From Luteimonas sp. RC10 (GTDB lineage: Bacteria > Pseudomonadota > Gammaproteobacteria > Xanthomonadales > Xanthomonadaceae), in NCBI RefSeq assembly GCF_014192745.1, contig NZ_JACHYJ010000001.1, positions 310,001 through 374,000 on the forward strand: DNA of 64,000 bases. The letters are read 5' to 3'. Position 1 is the stretch's first letter; each line of letters opens with the position of its first letter. This document shows, in pieces, positions 55,212 through 64,000 of this stretch. The notes beneath the pieces were generated by a model that searched no databases, had not been told where the DNA came from, and saw nothing but the letters and a program-made list of their open reading frames with translations. Both the position numbers and the translations under genes were made by a program.

Positions 55212-56386
55212 GCGCATGCCTCAGGTTGCGGACCAGGCGCAGGAGGGAGTATGTCGAGGTCGATTCCATCGTTGAGTACCAAGAGGGCGAGGGCATTGAC
55301 GTACGCTGGACTAAGGCCGGCGAAGTCGGAGGGGAAGGCGCTGATGGTTTGTTTGACCAAGCTGTCCATAAGGTCTCTCAGCGGTAGGCTGCTGGCATCC
55401 TGAGTAAGGTGAGGTAACTGGGTCGCAAGCGCCGCGACGCAGACTTTCATCTGATCATTGGTCCGATCTACGGCGTGAGCCAAGACCGTGGTTCGTTCGG
55501 CTTTGATCTGTTTCAGAGCCAAGAAGGGGTAGCCTGTCGCAGCGAGCTGTTGAAGCGCATCATCGAGCTTTTCGGAAGCGCGGTGCGTTGTCCCAGCGGC
55601 TTCGGAGAGCGCTTGAATCGCGTCAGCCCTGGAGAGGACGCGGCTCTTCAGGTCGTGAATAGTTGCAGCGTAACTAGTATGCGACGCCTTCGATTGAAGC
55701 ACCGACGCCAAATAGCGAGCCGCGACGGTCGGATTGGGAAGATCAAACGGGATCTTACCGGCAGCGCTTAGGTCGGCCAGCTTTCCAGCCAAGAACACGT
55801 ACTGCTCGCCCAGCGGAAGGTTGGTACGGTGGAGCATCCAGTCGTTGAGGTCGACGTCGGCCGATCCGACGGCCAGCTGTTTGGCGATTTTTTCGCGGAT
55901 CTCGGTTTGTTCTGCCGGTGTCAGGCTGGTGAGCTGACAATTAGACGCGGACATACCGGCAGCAATCTTGACCGATAGATTGGACACGAAGCGCAGCTTC
56001 GTGGAATGACCGGCGAATTCGGTTCTCCGTTTATGTAGCTTGGCCAGGATCGAGGGCTCGTTCGGCTTGCTCTTTCTCTTGGGACCCTGCCGATGGAGAT
56101 CTTTCAGACCCCAGCCACCAGCCTGCTCGTTCTTCTTGATTTGACAGAACTCGACGGACCTAGGACTCAGCGCGGAGTCCAGGATGGCTACGTCTTCTTT
56201 GACTTCCATGCCCACTGCGAAGTCGGCCTCAAACTCCAGCAACTCGGCAACGACCAGTGCGCCCCACCACTGCTGGAAGGTAAATCCTAGCGTCGCATTT
56301 GCGCCGGTCTTCTCGTCGCTGGGAGCGTCCCCAAGAAGTGCTTCAAGCGCCTTTGGGAGCGGCGCACTCTCATCCTTAAGTGCCAT
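55208..56386 (-). CDS. DUF4297/Cap4-like nuclease (LmuA-like effector of a Lamassu-type system)
   Basis: A 392-residue protein. Residues 28-85 resemble the DUF4297 restriction-endonuclease-like domain: GANATLGFTFQQWWGALVVAEL, then a likely active site with Asp65 in KEDVAIL and Glu79/Gln82/Lys84 in VEFCQIKK. The remaining 300 residues are helical with no known motif, and could bind the SMC-like partner. Together with the downstream ATPase this is the two-gene form of Lamassu with a Cap4-type nuclease, which kills or blocks the infected cell. Base composition is lower in GC than the flanks. CapABCD-type partners (cyclase) are not present, so a CBASS role is unlikely. Confidence 0.72.
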   Translation of the reverse strand: MALKDESAPLPKALEALLGDAPSDEKTGANATLGFTFQQWWGALVVAELLEFEADFAVGMEVKEDVAILDSALSPRSVEFCQIKKNEQAGGWGLKDLHRQGPKRKSKPNEPSILAKLHKRRTEFAGHSTKLRFVSNLSVKIAAGMSASNCQLTSLTPAEQTEIREKIAKQLAVGSADVDLNDWMLHRTNLPLGEQYVFLAGKLADLSAAGKIPFDLPNPTVAARYLASVLQSKASHTSYAATIHDLKSRVLSRADAIQALSEAAGTTHRASEKLDDALQQLAATGYPFLALKQIKAERTTVLAHAVDRTNDQMKVCVAALATQLPHLTQDASSLPLRDLMDSLVKQTISAFPSDFAGLSPAYVNALALLVLNDGIDLDILPPAPGPQPEACA

Positions 56387-56468
56387 GACAGCCCTAGCTT
56401 TCCCATGGAGCCAAGCCTACAGCAAGCCATGAGCGTCTTCGACTACTTGGGGGGAAGGGGGCTATGGT

Positions 56469-56492
56469 GTCCGCTTCGGGCCGAAAACGAAC
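56469..56492. repeat. Decayed copy of the GTCCGCTT hairpin repeat
   Basis: GTCCGCTT at 56469-56476, followed by CGGGCCGA and a partly complementary AAACGAAC, resembles the repeat at 53324-53347. Copies thus lie on both sides of the Lamassu-like operon. Confidence 0.35.
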
Positions 56493-56563
56493 TGATCACT
56501 TGACAACCGCACAACCCCCTCGCACACTCGACCACGGAGCCTAGAAACTCCCCACACAGCGGT

Positions 56564-56593
56564 ACCCACCTCCGAAAAACCGGTGGGTTTTTT
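56564..56593 (+). terminator. Intrinsic terminator with T-run
   Basis: ACCCACC (56564-56570) pairs with GGTGGGT (56582-56588) and six T residues follow (56588-56593). No plus-strand gene ends just before it, so it may insulate the following leader from read-through, or be the tail of a short RNA. Confidence 0.7.
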
Positions 56594-56620
56594 GTGCCCG
56601 AGATCCTTTCGAGCACAACC

Positions 56621-56734
56621 GACGCGTTGCCTGCGTCGGGAGGGCGGCTAATACAACACCCTTCGGGGAAATACGCCCGCCGTCTGTGTGCGGTTTCTAG
56701 CCTCCCGACTTCCCGTCGCCATTTCGGTGGCGGG
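56621..56734 (+). promoter_or_regulatory. Structured leader with competing hairpins before the XAC0095 gene
   Basis: GACGC (56621-56625) pairs with GCGTC (56633-56637). The latter overlaps GTCGGGAGG (56635-56643), which is fully complementary to CCTCCCGAC (56701-56709). The two helices therefore exclude each other. A third stem CCCGTCGCC (56712-56720) pairs with GGTGGCGGG (56726-56734) with wobble pairs, 17 bases before the ribosome site. Such switching is typical of attenuators or cis-regulatory RNAs; no ligand is known. Confidence 0.5.
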
Positions 56735-56764
56735 TCACTTCGATGGACTGAAGGAGGCAACATC

Positions 56765-57457
56765 ATGTCGAACCATGACACGCACGACACCGAGCGGGCT
56801 GGCTACTTTCTGCCGGAAGACGACCGCACGCGGCTCACGAAACTGCGCGACCACATGGAGTTCCTGTCGCGTCTGGCGCAGCCGCGCACGTACGATGAGG
56901 AACAGGACGATCCCCCCGAGGTCAGCCATGGCGACTTGGCGACGTGCCTGGCCATGTTGGCCGAGCAGGCCGAACTGGTGCTGGAGGCCATGGCGTGGCG
57001 GCCCCGCCCGGACGCGCCGTCCAGAACGCGAGCCTCAACGGCGACCGACGAACGCGCAGCGCCATCGGACGAGCCTGCGGACGACCCCGAGGCCAATCCG
57101 TATGCGACGCCATACGCCACGAGGGAATCGTCCGCACATGCAGCCGATGTGCCGGAGGCGTATGTCTTCGGCGTCACCATCGACCAAGCCGACGCACTCG
57201 ACCGGTTGGTGCAGACGCTGATGGCGCATGGCGACGTGCTGGCGTCGGGCCACGAGGACGATCTGGCCGATGCCACGGTGCCGACGCTGGGTCTGGCGAT
57301 TTCGGAGGGCGCCGATGCCGTCCGGGAAATCCTGGAGCAGGTGCAGGATCAACTGATCGAGCGCAGCGCCAAGCCGCATCGCGGCGTGCGCGAAGACCGG
57401 CCGGCGTACGGCGTCGCGTCACCTGCGCGCGTGTCGGAACCCCTCGCCCTGCACTGA
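56765..57457 (+). CDS. XAC0095-family protein with two copies of the domain
   Basis: A 230-residue cytoplasmic protein. Residues 12-78 match the XAC0095 pattern (GYFLPEDDRTRLTKLRDHMEFLSRLAQPR, then LATCLAMLAEQAELVLEAMAW). After a proline- and acid-rich linker a second, more diverged copy appears at about 137-205 (AYVFGVTIDQADALDRLVQTLMAHGDVLA, then LAISEGADAVREILEQV). AAGGAGG is eight bases before the ATG. The family is nearly confined to xanthomonads and has no known function; it often occurs next to SymE-like genes, as here. The long structured leader suggests post-transcriptional control. Confidence 0.8.
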   Translation: MSNHDTHDTERAGYFLPEDDRTRLTKLRDHMEFLSRLAQPRTYDEEQDDPPEVSHGDLATCLAMLAEQAELVLEAMAWRPRPDAPSRTRASTATDERAAPSDEPADDPEANPYATPYATRESSAHAADVPEAYVFGVTIDQADALDRLVQTLMAHGDVLASGHEDDLADATVPTLGLAISEGADAVREILEQVQDQLIERSAKPHRGVREDRPAYGVASPARVSEPLALH

Positions 57458-57568
57458 TCGACTGACGGGTCGGGTTCGCCGCTGGTCGTGCTGCACAGCG
57501 GCGGGCCCGCTCCCGTTGTCGCTGCCCTTTGCGCCGTTACGCGCGCACGTTCGTCATGGAGGATTCCC

Positions 57569-57892
57569 ATGTATTGCCAAACCGACAGCCTCGACATTTC
57601 GGTCAGCGGAGCCCGAGCCGGTACGCCCTCGTCACCTACCGATGCGAGCACCCCGCGCCATTTCGGTCACGACCAACCCGCTCTGCCCCGCCGCTCGCGT
57701 CGGCCACGACGTTGCACGGTGAGCTATCACCACTACGGAGTGCGCGATCGCTACAAGGGCGACGACGAGGTGCCCTACCTGCGCTTGAGCGGGCTCTGGC
57801 TTGAAGCGCTGGGCTTCAACGTCGGCACGCGTCTGCGGATTACTGCCGGCAAGGGCGTATTGATGCTCACGGTCGATGGTGCGGAGTCCTGA
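57569..57892 (+). CDS. SymE-like protein (type I toxin family)
   Basis: A 107-residue protein. The C-terminal half (VPYLRLSGLWLEALGFNVGTRLRITAGKGVLMLTV) matches the SymE/AbrB-like fold (RLSGxWLExAGFxxGxxVxVxxxxGxLxL). The first 60 residues are low-complexity and poorly conserved-looking. GGAGG is six bases before the ATG. In Escherichia coli SymE is an SOS-induced RNA-cleaving or DNA-condensing toxin held down by the antisense RNA SymR. No antisense RNA is obvious here. Many SymE-like genes in xanthomonads lack a proven partner. Confidence 0.75.
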   Translation: MYCQTDSLDISVSGARAGTPSSPTDASTPRHFGHDQPALPRRSRRPRRCTVSYHHYGVRDRYKGDDEVPYLRLSGLWLEALGFNVGTRLRITAGKGVLMLTVDGAES

Positions 57893-57893
57893 C

Positions 57894-57959
57894 ATGCGCT
57901 GTTACCGCACGATCCATGGCATCGACCTCGGCTTGGAGACGATCGCTTGGACAGCTTGA
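57894..57959 (+). CDS. Short leader-type reading frame before the FitA-like gene
   Basis: A 21-codon frame (MRCYRTIHGIDLGLETIAWT) starts two bases after the SymE-like stop. Its end overlaps the presumed TTG start of the next gene. It may only serve translational coupling; nothing shows that the peptide matters. Confidence 0.25.
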   Translation: MRCYRTIHGIDLGLETIAWTA

Positions 57960-58180
57960 CGCTCCATGACCTGGACGACGACATGCTCGCGCGTTTGTGC
58001 ATCCTGGCAACGCAGCACGGCCGTTCGATGGAAGACGAGGCCCGGCGCATCTTGATTGATGCGCTGTGCCCCGACACGGCGTCAGCGCCAAGCCCCAGCG
58101 TTGGCGGGGATTCCGGGGCGTCACCCGAAGCATCGGGTGATGCCAGGCTCAAGCCGCCCGCCTTCAGCACTGATACGTGA
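57947..58180 (+). CDS. Orphan FitA-like (Arc/ribbon-helix-helix) antitoxin with TTG start
   Basis: A 77-residue protein. LTLHDLDDDMLARLCILATQHGRSMEDEARRILIDAL is the FitA/plasmid-stability antitoxin pattern (normally LTIRNLDDxVxxRLRxRAAxHGRSMEEEARxIL). The TTG at 57947 has GGAG eight bases upstream. The C-terminal 35 residues are disordered. FitA proteins pair with a PIN-domain toxin encoded immediately downstream. None is present; the next gene is icd. This is therefore an orphan, perhaps left after loss of the toxin. Confidence 0.72.
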   Translation: MDSLTLHDLDDDMLARLCILATQHGRSMEDEARRILIDALCPDTASAPSPSVGGDSGASPEASGDARLKPPAFSTDT

Positions 58181-58197
58181 TCGCGAGACAGTGGTAA

Positions 58198-60642
<2,445 letters not shown>

Positions 60643-60650
60643 GCGGGGCT

Positions 60651-60686
60651 CCGCGGGCGGCAGGCCCCGCGCCTGTCCGCCCGCGG
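60651..60686 (+). terminator. Very stable hairpin after icd
   Basis: CCGCGGGCGG (60651-60660) then CAGGC (60661-60665) pair with GCCTG (60671-60675) and CCGCCCGCGG (60677-60686), with one bulged T. That is 15 base pairs and a five-base loop, nine bases past the stop. No T-run follows. Confidence 0.65.
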
Positions 60687-60696
60687 GCGACTGCTC

Positions 60697-60718
60697 CCGG
60701 CCCGCGCGCGCGGGCCGG
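60697..60718. repeat. 22-bp perfect GC palindrome
   Basis: CCGGCCCGCGC and its mirror complement GCGCGGGCCGG form a palindrome without a loop at 60697-60718, next to the icd hairpin and 43 bases before the DapA-family gene. Confidence 0.5.
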
Positions 60719-60761
60719 GGCGGGACACTTCCAGACACGTGCAACGCCCCAGGACGCCATC

Positions 60762-61652
60762 ATGTTTTCAGGCTTGAGTGCATTTCCACTGAGCCCCTTG
60801 AACGAGGCCGGCATCGACGAGGCCACGTTCGTCCGACTGATCGAGCGCCTGGTGACCGCAGGCGTCGATTCCATCGGCGCCCTGGGATCGACAGGCAGCT
60901 ATGCCTATCTGAGCCAACGTGAGCGGTTGCGTATCGCGCAGCTTGCCGTCCAGCACGCAGGCGACGTGCCGGTGATCGTCGGCATCGGCGCCCTGCGCAC
61001 GCGCGATGTCCTGGCGCTGGCGCACGACGCGCAGCAGGTGGGCGCACGTGGCGTGCTGCTGGCGCCGGTGTCGTACCAAAGGCTTTCCGATGACGAGGTG
61101 TTCGGCCTGTTCGACGCCGTGACCCGCTCGCTCTCGGTGCCGCTGTGCGTGTACGACAACCCGAGCACGACGCATTTCGAGTTCAGCGACACGCTGCATG
61201 GCCGCATTGCGCAGCTCCCCAATGTTGCGTCGATCAAGCTGCCTGGCGTGCCGGCCGATCCAGAGGCAGCACGTGTGCGCGTTGCGCGGCTGCGCGCCCT
61301 GGTGCCTGCGCACGTCACCCTTGGTGTCAGTACCGATGCCTTTGCCGCGACCGGCCTCAACGCGCAATGTGATGTCTGGTACTCGGTGATTGGCGGCCTG
61401 TTCCCGGAGGTCGCCTTGGCGATCACGCGCGCCGCCCAGGCGGGGGCCGCGGAGGACGTCACGCGGCGATCGGAGCGGCTCGCGCCGTTGTGGGCGCTGT
61501 TCAATCAGTACGGCAGCCTGCGCGTCATCGCCGCGGCGGCCGAACTGTGCGGTCTGGTGTCCACTCCGAGCCTGCCCTTGCCGGTCAAGTCGCTGCACGG
61601 TGAGGCGCGGCAGCACCTTGCCACCATTCTCGACGCGTTGGCGCTCAGCTGA
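60762..61652 (+). CDS. DapA-family (dihydrodipicolinate synthase / N-acetylneuraminate lyase) class I aldolase
   Basis: A 296-residue TIM-barrel lyase. The Schiff-base lysine is in NVASIKLPG and the catalytic tyrosine in PLCVYDNPSTT. The substrate loop GSTGSYAYLSQRER replaces the GTTGE of DapA proper, so another 2-oxo acid is likely. No cluster of lysine-pathway genes is nearby. The family also holds 2-keto-3-deoxy sugar acid aldolases and 4-hydroxy-2-oxoglutarate aldolases. Confidence 0.87.
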   Translation: MFSGLSAFPLSPLNEAGIDEATFVRLIERLVTAGVDSIGALGSTGSYAYLSQRERLRIAQLAVQHAGDVPVIVGIGALRTRDVLALAHDAQQVGARGVLLAPVSYQRLSDDEVFGLFDAVTRSLSVPLCVYDNPSTTHFEFSDTLHGRIAQLPNVASIKLPGVPADPEAARVRVARLRALVPAHVTLGVSTDAFAATGLNAQCDVWYSVIGGLFPEVALAITRAAQAGAAEDVTRRSERLAPLWALFNQYGSLRVIAAAAELCGLVSTPSLPLPVKSLHGEARQHLATILDALALS

Positions 61653-61775
61653 AAGTTGCCAATGACGCACGGCGGGGGTCCCTTCGTGCGCCACTGTCGC
61701 GCGGGCGATCAGGCGCCGTTTCCGCAATCGGGGACGACGCCCGGCACCGCGTGAGCCGGCAGGTCCGGCGCGGAT

Positions 61776-62804
61776 TCAGTCGTCGGTGAGCTTCACCACC
61801 AGCTTGCCGAAGTTGCGGCCTTCGAGCATGCCGATGAAAGCCTCGGGCGCATTTTCCAGGCCTTCGACGACGTCCTCGCGCCAGCGGATGCGGCCGTCGC
61901 GCAGCCAGGCGCCCATCTCGCGCAGGAACTCGGGATACAGCGCGATGAAGTCGCGCTGGATGAAGCCGCGCACGGTCAGGTGGCGCGTCAGGATCAGGCT
62001 CATCAGCTGCGAGAGGCGATCGGGGCCGGGCCGCGGCGCGGTGTCGTTGTAGTGGGCGACCAGGCCGCAGACCGGAACGCGGGCGAAGTCGTTGAGCAGT
62101 GGCAGCACGGCGTCGAGCACCTTGCCGCCGACGTTCTCGAAGTAGACGTCGATGCCATCGGGGCACGCGGCCTGGAGCTGCTCGGCGAAGTCGTCGGCGC
62201 GGTGGTCGAGGGCGACGTCGAAGCCGAGGTCGTCGCGTACGTGCGCGACCTTGTCGGGGCCGCCGGCGATGCCGACCACGCGGGCGCCCTGGAGCTTGGC
62301 GATCTGCCCGACGGTCGCGCCGACCGGGCCGCTGGCCGCGGCCACGACCAACGTCTCGCCATGCGCGGGCTTGCCGATCTCGCGCAGGCCGGCGTAGGCG
62401 GTGAAGCCGGGCATGCCGTAGACGCCCAGCGCCAGCGACGGCGCCGGTCCGTCGGGGTCGATCTTGCGGCGCAGGCCCTCGCCGTCGACCACGGCATGGG
62501 TCTGCCAGCCGGCGTGTGCGAGCACCAGGTCGCCGGGCGACCAGGCTGGGTGCAGCGACTCGACCACTTCCGAGACCGTGCCGCCGTCCATGACCTCACC
62601 CACCTCGATCGGGGCGACATAGGAGCGGCCGGCGTTCATGCGGCCGCGCATGTAGGGGTCAAGCGAAAGCCAGCGGTTGCGCAGCAGCACCTGGCCGTTG
62701 CGCAGGGCCGGCAGCGGGGCCTGCTCGATGCGGAAGTTGGCGGCGGTCGGTGCGCCTTCGGGGCGCGCGGCCAGGACGACGCGGGTGGTGGTGGCGGGCT
62801 TCAT
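61776..62804 (-). CDS. NADP-dependent MDR oxidoreductase (leukotriene B4 dehydrogenase / curcumin reductase-like)
   Basis: A 342-residue medium-chain reductase without zinc ligands. Marks are RNRWLSLDPYMRGRMN, the cofactor loop VVAAASGPVGATVGQIAKLQGARVVGIAGG, DVALDHRADDF, GIDVYFENVGGKVLDAVLPLL and the C-terminal LEGRNFGKLVVKL. It reduces alpha,beta-unsaturated carbonyls with NADPH in the cytoplasm. The start at 62804 gives MKPATTTR; a longer frame to 62843 has no support. It is followed on the same strand by an aldo/keto reductase gene, 71 bases upstream. Confidence 0.92.
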   Translation of the reverse strand: MKPATTTRVVLAARPEGAPTAANFRIEQAPLPALRNGQVLLRNRWLSLDPYMRGRMNAGRSYVAPIEVGEVMDGGTVSEVVESLHPAWSPGDLVLAHAGWQTHAVVDGEGLRRKIDPDGPAPSLALGVYGMPGFTAYAGLREIGKPAHGETLVVAAASGPVGATVGQIAKLQGARVVGIAGGPDKVAHVRDDLGFDVALDHRADDFAEQLQAACPDGIDVYFENVGGKVLDAVLPLLNDFARVPVCGLVAHYNDTAPRPGPDRLSQLMSLILTRHLTVRGFIQRDFIALYPEFLREMGAWLRDGRIRWREDVVEGLENAPEAFIGMLEGRNFGKLVVKLTDD

Positions 62805-62875
62805 CGGCGCGGACCTTGGAGGGGAGCAGGTGTCATACCGCATCGGGGCGTTGCGCCCCGTCGAGGTGGGGGGCT

Positions 62876-63826
62876 TCAGCCGGCGCTGGCGCTATCGAGT
62901 GCGGCGATGTCGGCCTTCGACAGCAGCAGCGTGCGCGCGGCAGCCAGTTCGCGCAGCTGCGCCAGGCTGGTGGCACTGACGATCGGCGCGGTGATGCCCG
63001 GACGCGCGATCAGCCAGGCCAGCGCCACCTGGGCGACGGTCGCGGCATGGCGGCAGGCGACATCGTCGAGCGCGCCGAGAATGCGCTTGCCGCGCGGGTT
63101 GAGGTACTGCTTGACCACCTGCGCGCCGCGCGCGCTCGACTTGGCGGCATCGCTCTCGCTGCGGTACTTGCCGCTGAGGAAGCCGCTGGCCAGTGCGTAG
63201 TAGCCGATCACGCCCAGGCCGTGTTCGCGCACCAAGGGCTCGAGCTCACGCTCATAGCCTGCCCGATCGACCAGGTTGTACGGCGGCTGCAGCGTCTCGT
63301 AGCGCGGCAGGCCGTGCCGACGCGAGACTTCCAGCGCTTCGGCCAGGCGCGGGGCGGTGTAGTTAGAGGCGCCGATCGCGCGCACCTTGCCCTGCTCGAT
63401 CAGCCGCGAGAATGCGCCGAGCGTGTCTTCCAGCGGCACCGAGGGGTCGTCCTCGTGCGCCTGGTAGAGGTCGATCATGTCGGTGCGGAGCCGGCGCAGC
63501 GAGTCCTCGCACGCGGCCTGGATGTTGGCCGGCGACAGGCCCGGGCGCTGCGACCACTTGGCGACCTTGGTGGCGATGGTCACCTCGTGGCGCTTGCCGC
63601 TGCGCTGCAGCCACTTGCCGATCAGCGTTTCCGATTCGCCGCCGGTATTGCCGTCGGCCCAGGCGGAGTAGACGTCGGCGGTGTCGATCAGGTCGATGCC
63701 CAACGCGACGCATTCGTCGAGCAATGCGAACGAGGTCGCCTCGTCCGCACTCCAGCCGAACACATTGCCGCCGAACGCCAGCGGCGAGATGCGCAGTCCG
63801 GAGTGTCCGAGTTCGCGTTCGGCCAT
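62876..63826 (-). CDS. Aldo/keto reductase
   Basis: A 316-residue (alpha/beta)8 reductase. Marks are the N-terminal GHSGLRISPLAFGGNVFGW, the catalytic Asp/Tyr in LIDTADVYSAW, Lys in IATKVAKWSQRPG, His in LYQAHEDDPSVP, GASNYTAPRLAEAL and the C-terminal NADPH-binding SATSLAQLRELAAA. It reduces aldehydes or ketones with NADPH. The start at 63826 (MAERELG) is preferred; 63835 is in frame. It probably shares a transcript with the MDR reductase, a pairing seen for carbonyl detoxification. Confidence 0.93.
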   Translation of the reverse strand: MAERELGHSGLRISPLAFGGNVFGWSADEATSFALLDECVALGIDLIDTADVYSAWADGNTGGESETLIGKWLQRSGKRHEVTIATKVAKWSQRPGLSPANIQAACEDSLRRLRTDMIDLYQAHEDDPSVPLEDTLGAFSRLIEQGKVRAIGASNYTAPRLAEALEVSRRHGLPRYETLQPPYNLVDRAGYERELEPLVREHGLGVIGYYALASGFLSGKYRSESDAAKSSARGAQVVKQYLNPRGKRILGALDDVACRHAATVAQVALAWLIARPGITAPIVSATSLAQLRELAAARTLLLSKADIAALDSASAG

Positions 63827-63994
63827 GGTCGACATCCATCCAAGAGAGGGTGCGGCCAGCATAGGCAGCGCGCGGCGATGTGCGCGTCCACGCGCCGCAA
63901 AGCAGTGTTCCGGCCACGCGTGTGCGTGGGGTGCAGGCGCGCAACGACGCGGCTTGTGGCACGCTGGCGGCATCCCGCCACCGGAGTTCCGCCC

Positions 63995-64000
63995 ATGCAA
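63995..64000 (+). other. Possible start of a gene cut by the window edge
   Basis: An ATG at 63995 has CCGGAG at 63981-63986, eight bases upstream, as a ribosome site. Only two codons lie in the window, so nothing can be said about the product. Confidence 0.25.

Larger units (their letters stand above)
56387..56764. other. 378-bp leader and spacer between the Lamassu-like operon and the XAC0095 gene
   Basis: No gene is seen. From left to right it holds the presumed promoter region of the minus-strand nuclease operon, another decayed repeat copy (56469-56492), a terminator with a T-run (56564-56593), a structured leader with mutually exclusive hairpins (56621-56734), and the AAGGAGG ribosome site at 56751-56757. 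Confidence 0.6.

Noticed and set aside
55208..56386. Calling the nuclease a CBASS Cap4 effector
   Set aside because: No cyclic-nucleotide synthase gene is in the window and the partner is an SMC-like ATPase, which fits Lamassu better.

Overview
The window is a GC-rich (about 70%) stretch of chromosome that looks like a member of the Xanthomonadaceae (Lysobacter/Luteimonas/Xanthomonas relatives). This is inferred from several traits. There are many TonB-dependent receptors, a FecI/FecR signalling pair and a monomeric NADP isocitrate dehydrogenase. A cobalamin riboswitch precedes metE. An XAC0095-family gene and a SymE-like gene are present, both typical of xanthomonads. No rRNA gene, intact tRNA gene, integrase, insertion sequence or CRISPR array was seen.

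Layout. 0-2.4 kb: 5' part of mmsA (truncated by the window edge) diverging from an ScfR-type regulator, with paired TGCGAA-type boxes between them. 2.5-9.3 kb: a cell-surface signalling and nutrient-uptake unit, made of an exported S9 peptidase, a TonB receptor with an STN signalling domain, and a divergent ECF sigma factor with an anti-sigma FecR. 9.3-12.1 kb: metE with a long riboswitch leader. 12.1-13.9 kb: azoreductase diverging from a LysR regulator. 13.9-19.2 kb: a catabolic cassette (DcaP-like porin, DsbA-fold isomerase, MHS-type transporter, class II aldolase, LysR regulator with a strong palindrome). 19.3-22.5 kb: a small Oxidored-like protein, acid phosphatase, transaldolase and CaiB-type CoA transferase. 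22.7-35.8 kb: a glycan or furanoside utilisation locus (GH127 enzyme, a TIM-barrel/SUMF1 fusion, ribokinase, serine hydrolase, TonB receptor, LysR regulator, a propeller/sodium-symporter fusion, a CitE-like lyase), with several overlapping start and stop codons. 36.0-38.1 kb: a convergent two-component pair. 38.3-46.8 kb: trimeric autotransporter adhesin, subtilase, M20 amidohydrolase, DUF4261 protein, queF, LysM protein and a lipoprotein.

46.9-58.2 kb behaves as an accessory island. It starts with hipBA, whose promoter carries three evenly spaced operators, followed by an aspartate/glutamate racemase and a 0.7-kb decayed stretch. Then come two minus-strand operons of clearly lower GC. The first encodes a MiaB-like radical SAM protein, a DnaQ-fold exonuclease and a Ttd14/NadR-like P-loop ATPase. 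I do not recognise this combination as a named system, and it is the best candidate here for something undescribed. The second is a two-gene Lamassu-like module, a DUF4297/Cap4-type nuclease plus an SMC-like ATPase with a zinc hook. Decayed copies of a short hairpin repeat lie on both sides of it. The island ends with a structured leader, an XAC0095 duplication protein, a SymE-like protein and an orphan FitA-like antitoxin. Core metabolism resumes at 58.4 kb with icd, a DapA-family gene, an MDR reductase and an aldo/keto reductase.

All calls rest on reading motifs and gene layout by eye. No database search was run.
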